This document shows, in pieces, positions 7,065 to 14,179 of a stretch of DNA of 24,541 nt. The first letter of the stretch is position 1, and every line of letters begins with the position of its first letter. The notes under the pieces are model-generated. The model saw only the letters and a program-made list of their open reading frames with translations, was not told where the DNA came from and did not search any database. Position numbers and translations under genes: made by a program. The DNA is from Scalindua_A sp046757465 (GTDB lineage Bacteria; Planctomycetota; Brocadiia; Brocadiales; Scalinduaceae), in contig JBHHYH010000046.1 in NCBI GenBank assembly GCA_046757465.1, forward strand, positions 1 through 24,541, given 5' to 3'.

Positions 7065-7310
7065 TTAACTTCCGCCAGTGATTGCACTCTCAAGCATTAT
7101 TTGTGCCTTAGTTTCTGCCAAATGTTTGTTTAATTCGGTCATATGTCCCTTTTCCATTTCTGCAAGTTTCAGGAACAACTTTTTGACAGCAGGCCTACCT
7201 GAGTGCTTGGCTGCGCTTGAGTAATACTCATAAGATTCATGTTCTTTTTTAACTGCCTCTTCCAATATTTGTACTAGTGTTCGCACTTCTCGCGTTTCAA
7301 CTTTTGTCAT
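7065..7310 (-). CDS. Half-length ferritin-like (rubrerythrin-related) two-helix protein
   Basis: An 81-residue protein with the first half of a ferritin-like four-helix bundle. Helix A is ILEEAVKKEHESYEYYSSAA, with Glu23 four residues before Tyr27. Helix B is LFLKLAEMEKGHMTELNKHL, with the ExxH metal motif Glu53-His56. Full rubrerythrins and bacterioferritins carry these motifs twice in one chain, so this protein should dimerise or oligomerise to complete a di-iron site, as encapsulated ferritins do. That is inference. The start has a perfect AAAGGAGG, and the gene has its own near-consensus promoter (7360-7388). It lies 74 bases downstream of cooS. Peroxide or oxygen protection of the oxygen-sensitive CooS, or iron storage, are plausible roles but not shown. 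No encapsulin-type targeting tail is evident after residue 70. Confidence 0.7.
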   Translation of the reverse strand: MTKVETREVRTLVQILEEAVKKEHESYEYYSSAAKHSGRPAVKKLFLKLAEMEKGHMTELNKHLAETKAQIMLESAITGGS

Positions 7311-7359
7311 GATTTATCCTCCTTTATTGGAAAAATATTAATGTATGTAAGAAGTGATT

Positions 7360-7388
7360 ATTATATAGATATTTTTTTGTCACGTCAA
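7360..7388 (-). promoter_or_regulatory. Near-consensus sigma-70 promoter of the ferritin-like gene
   Basis: On the minus strand TTGACG (7388-7383) and a perfect TATAAT (7365-7360) have the optimal 17-base spacing. The -35 lies at the very 3' end of cooS. The expected leader is about 43 bases and ends in a perfect ribosome site. Together these predict strong expression of the small gene independent of cooS. Confidence 0.75.
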
Positions 7389-9361
7389 ATTCCAAGTTCA
7401 CTCCTTTTTTTCTGGATATGGTTGATCATTGCCTTTGCCGATTCCTTTGGGTCAATTTCAATAATCAACCTGCTGCCGGTAATATTTTCCATTTCTTTGG
7501 TGAGCATATTGATTACGTACGGCGAGCCTCCGAGTTTTGGTGTCACACCGACATGTGTGGTTATGCCGAGGGCAATTACGCCCATGTAAATTGCAGCTGC
7601 TTTTTCAACAACGTGTTCAGCAGCGCTCGCCACGAGAGGGAGTTTATCAATGGATGTATCTAGATAATCTGCAATTGAGGATGCCAGTACAGCACATCGT
7701 GAGTTGTCCACACAGGAGCCGAAATGAAGAATCGGAGGCATGGAGCCGTTGAGACCCGCAGCCTTCCCGAGGGTATCAAGGACACCACGTAATGAATTAC
7801 CCGCATGAACTTTTGCCTCTCCAGTAAGGAGGCCGTGTCGTGCACATGCTGTAGCTGCACATCCTGTTGCAAGGATGAGGACGTTGTTCTTCAGGAGTTC
7901 TTTTGCCATAGTGACAAAACTCATATCCGTCTGGATTTTTGACGATAGGCAACCAGCAAGAACGGCAACACCACGGATTGAACCATCAATAATTAAATCA
8001 ACAAGCGGCTTTAATGGTTTTTCAGGATTCAACGTTTTAAGTACACCCATAAGTGTCTCAACTGAAAATCCACCTAAAATGTCATGGCCTTTTGCACTTG
8101 GCAGGAATGCCCGTTCTGCCGAACGCTCCTTATATGCTGCAATTGCTTCTTCAACTATTTGCGTGGCAGCTTTATCAGCAGTCTCAGGCGTGAATTCTAT
8201 GTATGTATCGTTTTCCATTCTCAGTTCCGGCATGGTCGTAATCAATCGTGTATGAAGCCCTTTAGTAATGGTTGAAAGAGATGGATATACACATTGGACA
8301 TCTACGCAAACAGCATCAACCAATCCTGTACCCACAACGAGTTCCTGCATGATAGTGCTGCCAGCCATTGGGATTCCAAGTCGTACCAATACTTCTGTTC
8401 CCGTACAACAGGTACCCACCACGTTTATACCTTTCGCCCCTGCTTCTTCGGCTTTACCCTCCAGCTTGTTGGCATAGGTAACTACCATTTCAGACAGCAC
8501 CGGGACATGGCCGTGAACGAGGATATTTACTTTATCTTTTTCCAAGACGTCCATGCCGATTTTACTTTCTTTTGGTGTGGGGACTCCAAGTAAAATGTCC
8601 TGTAATTGAGTAGAGATATATAGTCCCATCATATCGATCACGCCAAATTTTAAACAGGACGTCAGTGTGTGTTTTGTGCTGCTCATCATCCCCTGAGCAG
8701 TACTGTGAACTCCCTGTACGATTGTTTCCGTTGCGCCTTTTTGCGGGATAAGATCGGCATTAACGAGTCTCTCAATATGTTTTGGTGCGAGGGCAAGTGC
8801 AAAACTCATCGATCCTTCACCTGGCCCAATGAGGTCTTCCATGGCCTTTTGTCCAACCTCTTTTGCAATTTCAAGGGTTTGTTTTTCGTTTGTATTAATC
8901 CCCAACTCTTTTGCAACTGAATAAAGTTTTGCTTCATCTTTTATGGGAAAATTTTTAGAACCTTCTGAAGCCTTCATGAATGCCTTCGCCACATGGATTG
9001 CATGGCCAACATGAGAGCTCGTACCTCTTAGCACCGTTTGTAAAAACATACCGGATACCATTTGGTCGGCAGTTTTTCCACATGTACTTCGACTTGTTTT
9101 TGGGACAACAAGCTTCATATGAAAAGGGATGTCTTCTCCATCCAATCGGCATGGCCCCAAGTTACAATTGCGACAACAAAGACCATGGCTTCCAAAAGAA
9201 CACCTCTCCGTCAATCCAAATAATCCAGAGTCATAAGCAGCTTGAACATCCCAAACAGTTTCAACACCTTTCTGGCGCAAAAAGCCGACTGTTTCTTCAA
9301 TTTGCTTATCAACAAAACCCTTTTTGCGTAATTCTTTTTCCTTGCTAAGCAAATTCTTCAT
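7385..9361 (-). CDS. cooS: Anaerobic Ni-Fe carbon monoxide dehydrogenase catalytic subunit
   Basis: CooS oxidises CO (or reduces CO2) at a NiFe4S4 C-cluster, passing electrons through B- and D-clusters. At 658 residues it is full length, and all ligand positions keep a 24-25 residue offset from the Carboxydothermus CODH-II numbering I remember. D-cluster: Cys54, Cys62. B-cluster: Cys63, Cys66, Cys71, Cys94. C-cluster: His285, Cys319, Cys357, Cys471, Cys501, Cys550. The acid-base residues His117 and Lys587 are also kept, so it should be active. The only near neighbour is the ferritin-like gene. No cooF ferredoxin, cooC nickel ATPase, hydrogenase or acetyl-CoA synthase gene is in the window, so its redox partner is unknown. 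A good promoter (9409-9437) precedes it. Confidence 0.96.
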   Translation of the reverse strand: MKNLLSKEKELRKKGFVDKQIEETVGFLRQKGVETVWDVQAAYDSGLFGLTERCSFGSHGLCCRNCNLGPCRLDGEDIPFHMKLVVPKTSRSTCGKTADQMVSGMFLQTVLRGTSSHVGHAIHVAKAFMKASEGSKNFPIKDEAKLYSVAKELGINTNEKQTLEIAKEVGQKAMEDLIGPGEGSMSFALALAPKHIERLVNADLIPQKGATETIVQGVHSTAQGMMSSTKHTLTSCLKFGVIDMMGLYISTQLQDILLGVPTPKESKIGMDVLEKDKVNILVHGHVPVLSEMVVTYANKLEGKAEEAGAKGINVVGTCCTGTEVLVRLGIPMAGSTIMQELVVGTGLVDAVCVDVQCVYPSLSTITKGLHTRLITTMPELRMENDTYIEFTPETADKAATQIVEEAIAAYKERSAERAFLPSAKGHDILGGFSVETLMGVLKTLNPEKPLKPLVDLIIDGSIRGVAVLAGCLSSKIQTDMSFVTMAKELLKNNVLILATGCAATACARHGLLTGEAKVHAGNSLRGVLDTLGKAAGLNGSMPPILHFGSCVDNSRCAVLASSIADYLDTSIDKLPLVASAAEHVVEKAAAIYMGVIALGITTHVGVTPKLGGSPYVINMLTKEMENITGSRLIIEIDPKESAKAMINHIQKKRSELGI

Positions 9362-9408
9362 ATTCTTCTGCCTTCTTTAACAAATTTCGATTATTCTAAA
9401 TTTCTAGA

Positions 9409-9437
9409 ATTTTAACAAAACCATTTTTGAAAGTCAA
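9409..9437 (-). promoter_or_regulatory. cooS promoter with palindrome at the start site
   Basis: On the minus strand TTGACT (9437-9432), a 17-base spacer and TAAAAT (9414-9409) form a near-consensus sigma-70 promoter about 50 bases before the cooS ATG. A TTCTAGAA palindrome (9402-9409), extended by matching A/T flanks to 9398-9413, overlaps the -10 and predicted start site. It is a candidate repressor operator. Confidence 0.6.
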
Positions 9438-9519
9438 TTTTTTGTGTTTTTAATGTGTTGGCCGGCAATTTTGAAAAGTTTATTTTAATTTACAATTTTT
9501 TTAATCTGTGATATAAAAT

Positions 9520-9602
9520 AAGGTAGTTTAAACATTAAAGAAAAGGCTGTAAACTACTTTAACGGACATACTTAATTTAATACTAACTGATAGAAACTAT
9601 CA
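9520..9602. repeat. Two inverted repeats in the cooS/radical SAM intergenic region
   Basis: The arms 9520-9530 and 9550-9560 (AAGGTAGTTTA with TAAACTACTTT) pair over 11 positions with one G-T wobble and a 19-base loop. A second hairpin, TGATAG-AAA-CTATCA, lies at 9588-9602. With the pair at 9606-9656 they make three dyad elements in the 371-base gap 9362-9732. No cobalamin, SAM or other riboswitch consensus was recognised, and no gene is seen there. Confidence 0.5.
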
Positions 9603-9605
9603 TAA

Positions 9606-9656
9606 CCTAAGTTGAGCGATTTCATATTATACGTTACAATAATCACTCAATTTAGG
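9606..9656 (+). promoter_or_regulatory. Promoter of the radical SAM gene bracketed by inverted repeats
   Basis: TTGAGC (9612-9617), a 17-base spacer and TACAAT (9635-9640) make a plausible sigma-70 promoter. The -35 lies in the left arm (9606-9619, CCTAAGTTGAGCGA) of an imperfect inverted repeat. The right arm (9643-9656, TCACTCAATTTAGG) starts just after the -10, with 12 of 14 strict Watson-Crick pairs plus one wobble. Half-sites on both sides of the core promoter suit a repressor operator. Confidence 0.5.
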
Positions 9657-9732
9657 CCCAAGTTAATATAGCCTAATAAATTTTCTCAACCTATTTAAGA
9701 GACCATAATATTCTCTTTGATTTAAATAAGAC

Positions 9733-11202
9733 ATGAGGATCTTACTCCTTTCCATGCCGGACATGGTACCTGCTTTTAAGGGATGGCTGCCCCCTAATCT
9801 GGCTATTTCCTCTATTACGGGTAATCTGAGAGGACATGACGTCCACGTGGCAGATTTGATACTAGTTAGAAATAAACTAACTTCATCCATAAAAAACCTG
9901 CTCATAGAATACAAACCTGAAGTGATAGGCCTGAGTGCCATGAGCTTCCAATTTAATACAGCCAGACGTATCGCAGCATTTATTAAGGGCCTGGATAGAA
10001 GCATAAAGACCGTGCTCGGGGGATATCATGCAACTCTTATGTATAAAGAGATTGCAGAGGATGGCAATGCCGAACCATTCGATTTCATTCTCAGGGGAGA
10101 GAGTGACCTGAGCTTTGGAGAACTCATTCTTGCTATAGAAGGAAAAGCCGTTTACGGAGACGTTATGGGATTATCCTTCCGCCAAAATGGGAAATTTGTT
10201 CACAACCCTCCAAGACCCCTGGAAGACCTATCAAAAATAGCGCTACCAAACAGGACAAACCGAGTCTGGCAGGGTTATGCATTTGGGATAAAACAACTTG
10301 ACATTTTTGAAACCTCTCGCGGTTGCACCATGCCATGTAACTTCTGCAGTATGAATCATATGTATGGTAGGAAATTCAGAACTTATTCAACAGATCGTGT
10401 CGTCAAGGACATCGCTAACGCAAAGAAGCAGGGTGCAAAATATTTGGCTATTGCTGACGACAACATCACACTCAATCCAAGGAGATTTGAGGAACTTTGT
10501 GATGCTATCACGGAGGCAGGACACAACGACATTGGTTATATAGTACAAACGTCATGTACGGGTATCGCATCATCAGATACATTAGCAGAGAAGATGGCAC
10601 GCGCAGGATTTGAGTTCATATTTCTGGGTATAGAAAATGTTTCGGAAAGGAATCTCAGGATAATGCGGAAGGGTAATATCATAAATAGTATAAAGAGGGC
10701 AGTGGAGCTTATCCACAAAAACAACATGCTCATAATAGGTGGAATGATTATCGGAAATTCAGAGGATAAGGAAGAAGATATTGCGCAGAATTATGAATTC
10801 TTCGACAGGTACAACATTGATTTCATCAGTGATCAGATAATTACTCCATATCCCAAGACCGGTATAAGGGAAGAACTTATCAAGGCAGACCTTGTTACCA
10901 ACCTGGAGGACTATCGTAAATATAACGGCTTCTGGGCAAATGTTTGTACAAAATACCTTGATTCAGAGGAATTGCAGTTTATAAAATGGAAAAATAAAAA
11001 GAAATATTCTACTTTTTATAAAACAACTCCTACATTTAAAACAAGGTTTCCTCTTGTTTATCTACTCAGAGTTTTACTGCTGAGACCTTATTGCAGGATA
11101 AAGGATACGATTCGCTCAATGGGCAAGACGGAAAAGGAGGTTTTTTTAGAAGAGATGTACCATTTTAACCACCTGAACGATTTTAATGAACTAAATACAT
11201 AA
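9733..11202 (+). CDS. B12-binding-domain radical SAM protein, substrate unknown
   Basis: A 489-residue class B-type radical SAM protein. Residues about 1-135 form the cobalamin-binding Rossmann domain, with LLLSMPD at the start, VIGLSAMSFQFNTARRIAAF, VLGGYHATL at 94-102 and FILRGESDLSF. The radical SAM core follows, with Cys198, Cys202 and Cys205 in CTMPCNFC to bind the [4Fe-4S] cluster, then ADDN, GIENVSE and IIGGMIIGN strands. The DxHxxG base-off motif is absent, as is common in this class. Relatives methylate unactivated carbons or rearrange lipids, tetrapyrroles and natural products. The C-terminal 90 residues are basic with a repetitive NHLNDFNELNT tail. No pathway genes lie alongside, so the reaction is unknown. 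The ribosome site is weak. Confidence 0.88.
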   Translation: MRILLLSMPDMVPAFKGWLPPNLAISSITGNLRGHDVHVADLILVRNKLTSSIKNLLIEYKPEVIGLSAMSFQFNTARRIAAFIKGLDRSIKTVLGGYHATLMYKEIAEDGNAEPFDFILRGESDLSFGELILAIEGKAVYGDVMGLSFRQNGKFVHNPPRPLEDLSKIALPNRTNRVWQGYAFGIKQLDIFETSRGCTMPCNFCSMNHMYGRKFRTYSTDRVVKDIANAKKQGAKYLAIADDNITLNPRRFEELCDAITEAGHNDIGYIVQTSCTGIASSDTLAEKMARAGFEFIFLGIENVSERNLRIMRKGNIINSIKRAVELIHKNNMLIIGGMIIGNSEDKEEDIAQNYEFFDRYNIDFISDQIITPYPKTGIREELIKADLVTNLEDYRKYNGFWANVCTKYLDSEELQFIKWKNKKKYSTFYKTTPTFKTRFPLVYLLRVLLLRPYCRIKDTIRSMGKTEKEVFLEEMYHFNHLNDFNELNT

Positions 11203-11320
11203 ATAAACGGTTAAGGGCAGCACGAGTACACTAAGGATCAAATGAGTTATTTTGTTTATTAGTGATTTCAAAGTATTTAAATAATTTGATTTTCTTTTGA
11301 TAATTATTCAGATTTGAGAA

Positions 11321-13954
11321 ATGATTGAAAATGAAGGAATAAAAAGTGGTAATGCGTATATAAAAGATAAAAGTTTTGATTCCCGGAAGATAGATGATCC
11401 ATATATTACAGAGGCCTATATTCCAGAAGAGTACAATCTGAAGACTTCAAAAAAAGGTCTTCAATTGGGCAAAAGAAATGAGTTAAGGCATGCCGTTGGG
11501 TTTGTTGCTGCAAGGTCTTTGAGGTATTTTAGCACAAATGGTGAAGGTTTTAATATCTTTCGTACAAGAGGTATGGCCGTCTGGTGGCTCAGGCATATCT
11601 ATAATAGCTTCAATTGGTGGAAGGCTTATGTGGTAAATGCAGAGGGGGAGCGGAAAGATATGCCAATGTTATATATTGGAGAAAGATTCGGTTCAGTAAC
11701 AGGATATAGGAATAACGAAGCAGATATTGTACTCAGTGCCTTTGAAAATGACCGGTGTATAGTCGATGAGAAATCAAAGGGAGGGGCAATATTTGCAGTT
11801 GGATATAGTGAAAGGGGAGGATTATTTAATTCTCCCGATATGTATGGTATTAAGACGATTGTTGGGAATAAATATAAAGGAGCCGGCGTCAATGTGACTA
11901 ATGGGATTGCAAAAAATTTAAATCTCATGGCTGAAAGTACACTGAAAAATAAGCACAAAGAGATAACATTACAAAATATTCATGATGAAATAAAGAAGAT
12001 AAAAGTTGTTGTCCTTGATAGGCCAAGGCATAAAAGATTTGTTGAGACGATTAAAGATCGTGGCGCTAAGGTAATCCTTGTTAAGGAAGATGACCTTACT
12101 CCTACTTTTGCAGTTATGAGAGATAAAGTAGATCTTATTTTTGGAGTAGGAGGAATTCCAGAAGCGGTTTTGAGCGCAATAATAGTAGAAGGACTGGGAG
12201 GTGAAATGACAATGAGGATTTTGCCTATTGATGTGGCACAGGATGAACAATTATTGGAGAAACCAAAGAATTGGGATTTTTTTAGAAAGAACGAAGTAGA
12301 CATATTAAGGAATTTTAAGATTGTCAGACCCGGTACAGAAAAAAAAGATGAACTATCATGGGATAAGGTTCTAACCTCTAATGACTTAGTTAAGGGTAAG
12401 GATACGGTTTTTACGGCAAGTATTATCAAAAAAACTCCATGGATAAGATTCCCTGATGGGAAAGAAGTTCCTGGAGTTGAGATTAACGCCGAATCGGGAG
12501 ATATGAAAGTACATGTAGTTCGCATTGTTAGTAACAACGTTGAGATCGTACCTGTTATTTATAAGACAGCAATTAGTAAATACAGAAGAGAATATGAAGA
12601 CAGTCAACAAACGAATGGGAAAACAATTGCGAATATACTTATCAAATTAGCAAGGGCATACGGAGAGTTTGGCCAATTTCAGCAAGCAAGAGATTGCATA
12701 CAAAAAGCAAAGTTGTCCGATAATCTTGGCAAGGATTTGTTACAGAGATGTAATTCAGTGTATGAATACATTTCAGGATTAGATTTCCTTACAAAAAAAT
12801 CCCTGCAGACTCCTAAAGAAATAATAGGACATTTTGAAAAGTCACGCCTCTTAGATAAGGAAGGACTCAGACCAAGGAGAATGGCTAAAAGGTTTTATGA
12901 GTATCTCGGAGATAAGGATTACCATAACCAACAATATGAAGAGGCTATTGCCTGCTATACAGAGGCCTTGAAGTATAGTCCACATGAACTGAAGCTATAT
13001 CGTAAGGTGAATTCTATTCAAATGAGAGATATAATAGAAGAATATTTTAGACGAATTGACAAACTATACCAGGAACTCAATTACAAAGAATCAAGAGATT
13101 GGGAAATGAATGAGCTTAAAATTGCCTTAGAAGTTTTTTATGGTAATGCAAAAAGTTCAAACTTCTCTTGTAGAGCTCCATGGCTTATTTTCTTTAGAAG
13201 AACTGTGTTACACGGGAAAACACCTTCGTACAAATTGGCCGTTTTAATCAAGTTATTAAGGTTATATAAAAAGTTGAATCGGGCAAATGATGACGAGCTG
13301 TCTATGTTATTAAGTAAAGAATTTGAAATGAGTGAAGAAGAGATAGATATTATTCTAAGTTATAGAAGGGTGAATGAGAAATTTCATTCTATAGGTGAAC
13401 TCTATTTTGTTAAGGGATTGAGTTTAGAAAGTCTGTCAAAATTACTTCTTCCACACGTTAAGGTAGAAAGTCAAAATGAACTGGAAGATTCCGAGATTCC
13501 GCTGAGTATTAGTCTTGTCGAGGCTATGGAACGAAGATCTGACAATGTGTTAGAAGAATTGCGGGAAAAGTATAAGGAAGATGCCCAGGAACATCAATAT
13601 GCCCTGGCAGAATCATATCATTATGTTGGCCTGGCACTTTATGATGTTGGCGATGACGAGGGTGCAAAAATTTATTTTGAGAAAGCAATAAAACACTTTA
13701 ATACCGTAATACAGAGATTTAAAGGTCTTGCGCTGGTAAATGCCCAGTATCGGATTGGTGAGCTTTATGAAGAATTGGCATTGTTATTTGAGGAAGAGCA
13801 GGCAAGCTATTACAGTAAGGCTATAGATGCCTTTACACGTATTATAGATGAACAGAAATCAAACAGATTATTTGGTTCGATACGTGGGTTGGCTTCAATC
13901 AGAATAGAGAATGCCAAGGATAAAGTAGAATATATAAAAAGAGAATTACATTAG
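11321..13954 (+). CDS. Degenerate GlpX-like (class II FBPase) domain fused to TPR repeats and a helix-hairpin-helix
   Basis: This 877-residue protein has three parts. Residues about 55-415 align without gaps at key places to GlpX: GMAVWWLRHIYN, EGERKDMPMLYIGE at 108-121, FNSPDMYGIKTIVG at 169-182, DRPRH at 233-237, and GVGGIPEAVLSA at 275-286. The metal and catalytic positions I remember as Asp33 and Asp85 of E. coli GlpX are Arg83 and Ser139 here. Glu108, Glu142 and Glu281 remain. Activity as a fructose-1,6-bisphosphatase is therefore unlikely. Residues about 434-465, 520-553, 757-795 and 803-845 look like TPR helices. Residues 672-713 (YRRVNEKFHSIGELYFVKGL) resemble the ComEA/GspK helix-hairpin-helix. 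There is no signal peptide or membrane segment, so it is cytoplasmic. A ligand-sensing or scaffold role is inferred. Confidence 0.75.
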   Translation: MIENEGIKSGNAYIKDKSFDSRKIDDPYITEAYIPEEYNLKTSKKGLQLGKRNELRHAVGFVAARSLRYFSTNGEGFNIFRTRGMAVWWLRHIYNSFNWWKAYVVNAEGERKDMPMLYIGERFGSVTGYRNNEADIVLSAFENDRCIVDEKSKGGAIFAVGYSERGGLFNSPDMYGIKTIVGNKYKGAGVNVTNGIAKNLNLMAESTLKNKHKEITLQNIHDEIKKIKVVVLDRPRHKRFVETIKDRGAKVILVKEDDLTPTFAVMRDKVDLIFGVGGIPEAVLSAIIVEGLGGEMTMRILPIDVAQDEQLLEKPKNWDFFRKNEVDILRNFKIVRPGTEKKDELSWDKVLTSNDLVKGKDTVFTASIIKKTPWIRFPDGKEVPGVEINAESGDMKVHVVRIVSNNVEIVPVIYKTAISKYRREYEDSQQTNGKTIANILIKLARAYGEFGQFQQARDCIQKAKLSDNLGKDLLQRCNSVYEYISGLDFLTKKSLQTPKEIIGHFEKSRLLDKEGLRPRRMAKRFYEYLGDKDYHNQQYEEAIACYTEALKYSPHELKLYRKVNSIQMRDIIEEYFRRIDKLYQELNYKESRDWEMNELKIALEVFYGNAKSSNFSCRAPWLIFFRRTVLHGKTPSYKLAVLIKLLRLYKKLNRANDDELSMLLSKEFEMSEEEIDIILSYRRVNEKFHSIGELYFVKGLSLESLSKLLLPHVKVESQNELEDSEIPLSISLVEAMERRSDNVLEELREKYKEDAQEHQYALAESYHYVGLALYDVGDDEGAKIYFEKAIKHFNTVIQRFKGLALVNAQYRIGELYEELALLFEEEQASYYSKAIDAFTRIIDEQKSNRLFGSIRGLASIRIENAKDKVEYIKRELH

Positions 13955-14082
13955 ATTAGACCTTTTAATGCAACAAATTATAAAAATCATATACTGCTCC
14001 CCGTTAAGAAACACCGTGTAAATTAGGAGTAAATTTATGTTTCAAGGAAACCTTATGTATGTATGAATGTATTTTATAGTTA

Positions 14083-14111
14083 TTGACAACAGGATATGAT
14101 GTTATTAGAAT
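14083..14111 (+). promoter_or_regulatory. Near-consensus promoter of the first htrA gene
   Basis: A perfect TTGACA (14083-14088), a 17-base spacer and TAGAAT (14106-14111) lie about 70 bases before the GTG start. The expected transcript begins near 14118. It therefore includes the tandem 11-base repeats at 14134-14161 in its leader. The rest of the 225-base gap 13955-14179 shows no gene and no clear terminator for the preceding TPR gene. Confidence 0.7.
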
Positions 14112-14133
14112 TAAAATTCAAGACAAGAGTGTA

Positions 14134-14161
14134 CTTAATAAGTTCTTAATAAGTTCTTAAT
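14134..14161 (+). repeat. 2.5 copies of an 11-base tandem repeat in the htrA leader
   Basis: CTTAATAAGTT occurs at 14134-14144 and 14145-14155, followed by a partial CTTAAT at 14156-14161. Eleven bases is about one helical turn, the spacing used by OmpR/PhoB-family response regulators on direct repeats. Here, however, the repeats are downstream of the predicted start of transcription and just before the ribosome site (AGGGGG, about 14168-14173). Confidence 0.75.
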
Positions 14162-14179
14162 CCTAAAAGGGGGTTATTT

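Noticed and set aside
7875..8255. Long open frames antisense to cooS (also 8294-8593 and 8980-9348)
   Set aside because: They lie opposite a complete, motif-rich CooS and their translations have no recognisable family or plausible ribosome sites.
9362..9732. Cobalamin or other riboswitch before the B12-radical SAM gene
   Set aside because: Dyads are present, but I could not find the conserved B12-box or another riboswitch core, so only inverted repeats are claimed.
11203..11320. Terminator or small RNA between the radical SAM gene and the TPR gene
   Set aside because: Only a weak 7-base AT dyad is visible, with no stable stem followed by a T-run.
11626..12537. Minus-strand frames opposite the GlpX-like domain, including one of 185 codons
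   Set aside because: The plus-strand frame has clear GlpX homology. The antisense translation is Ser/Thr/Leu-rich with no family signature.
14134..14161. Possible CRISPR-like direct repeat
   Set aside because: The units are 11 bases, directly adjacent, with no spacers and no cas genes nearby.
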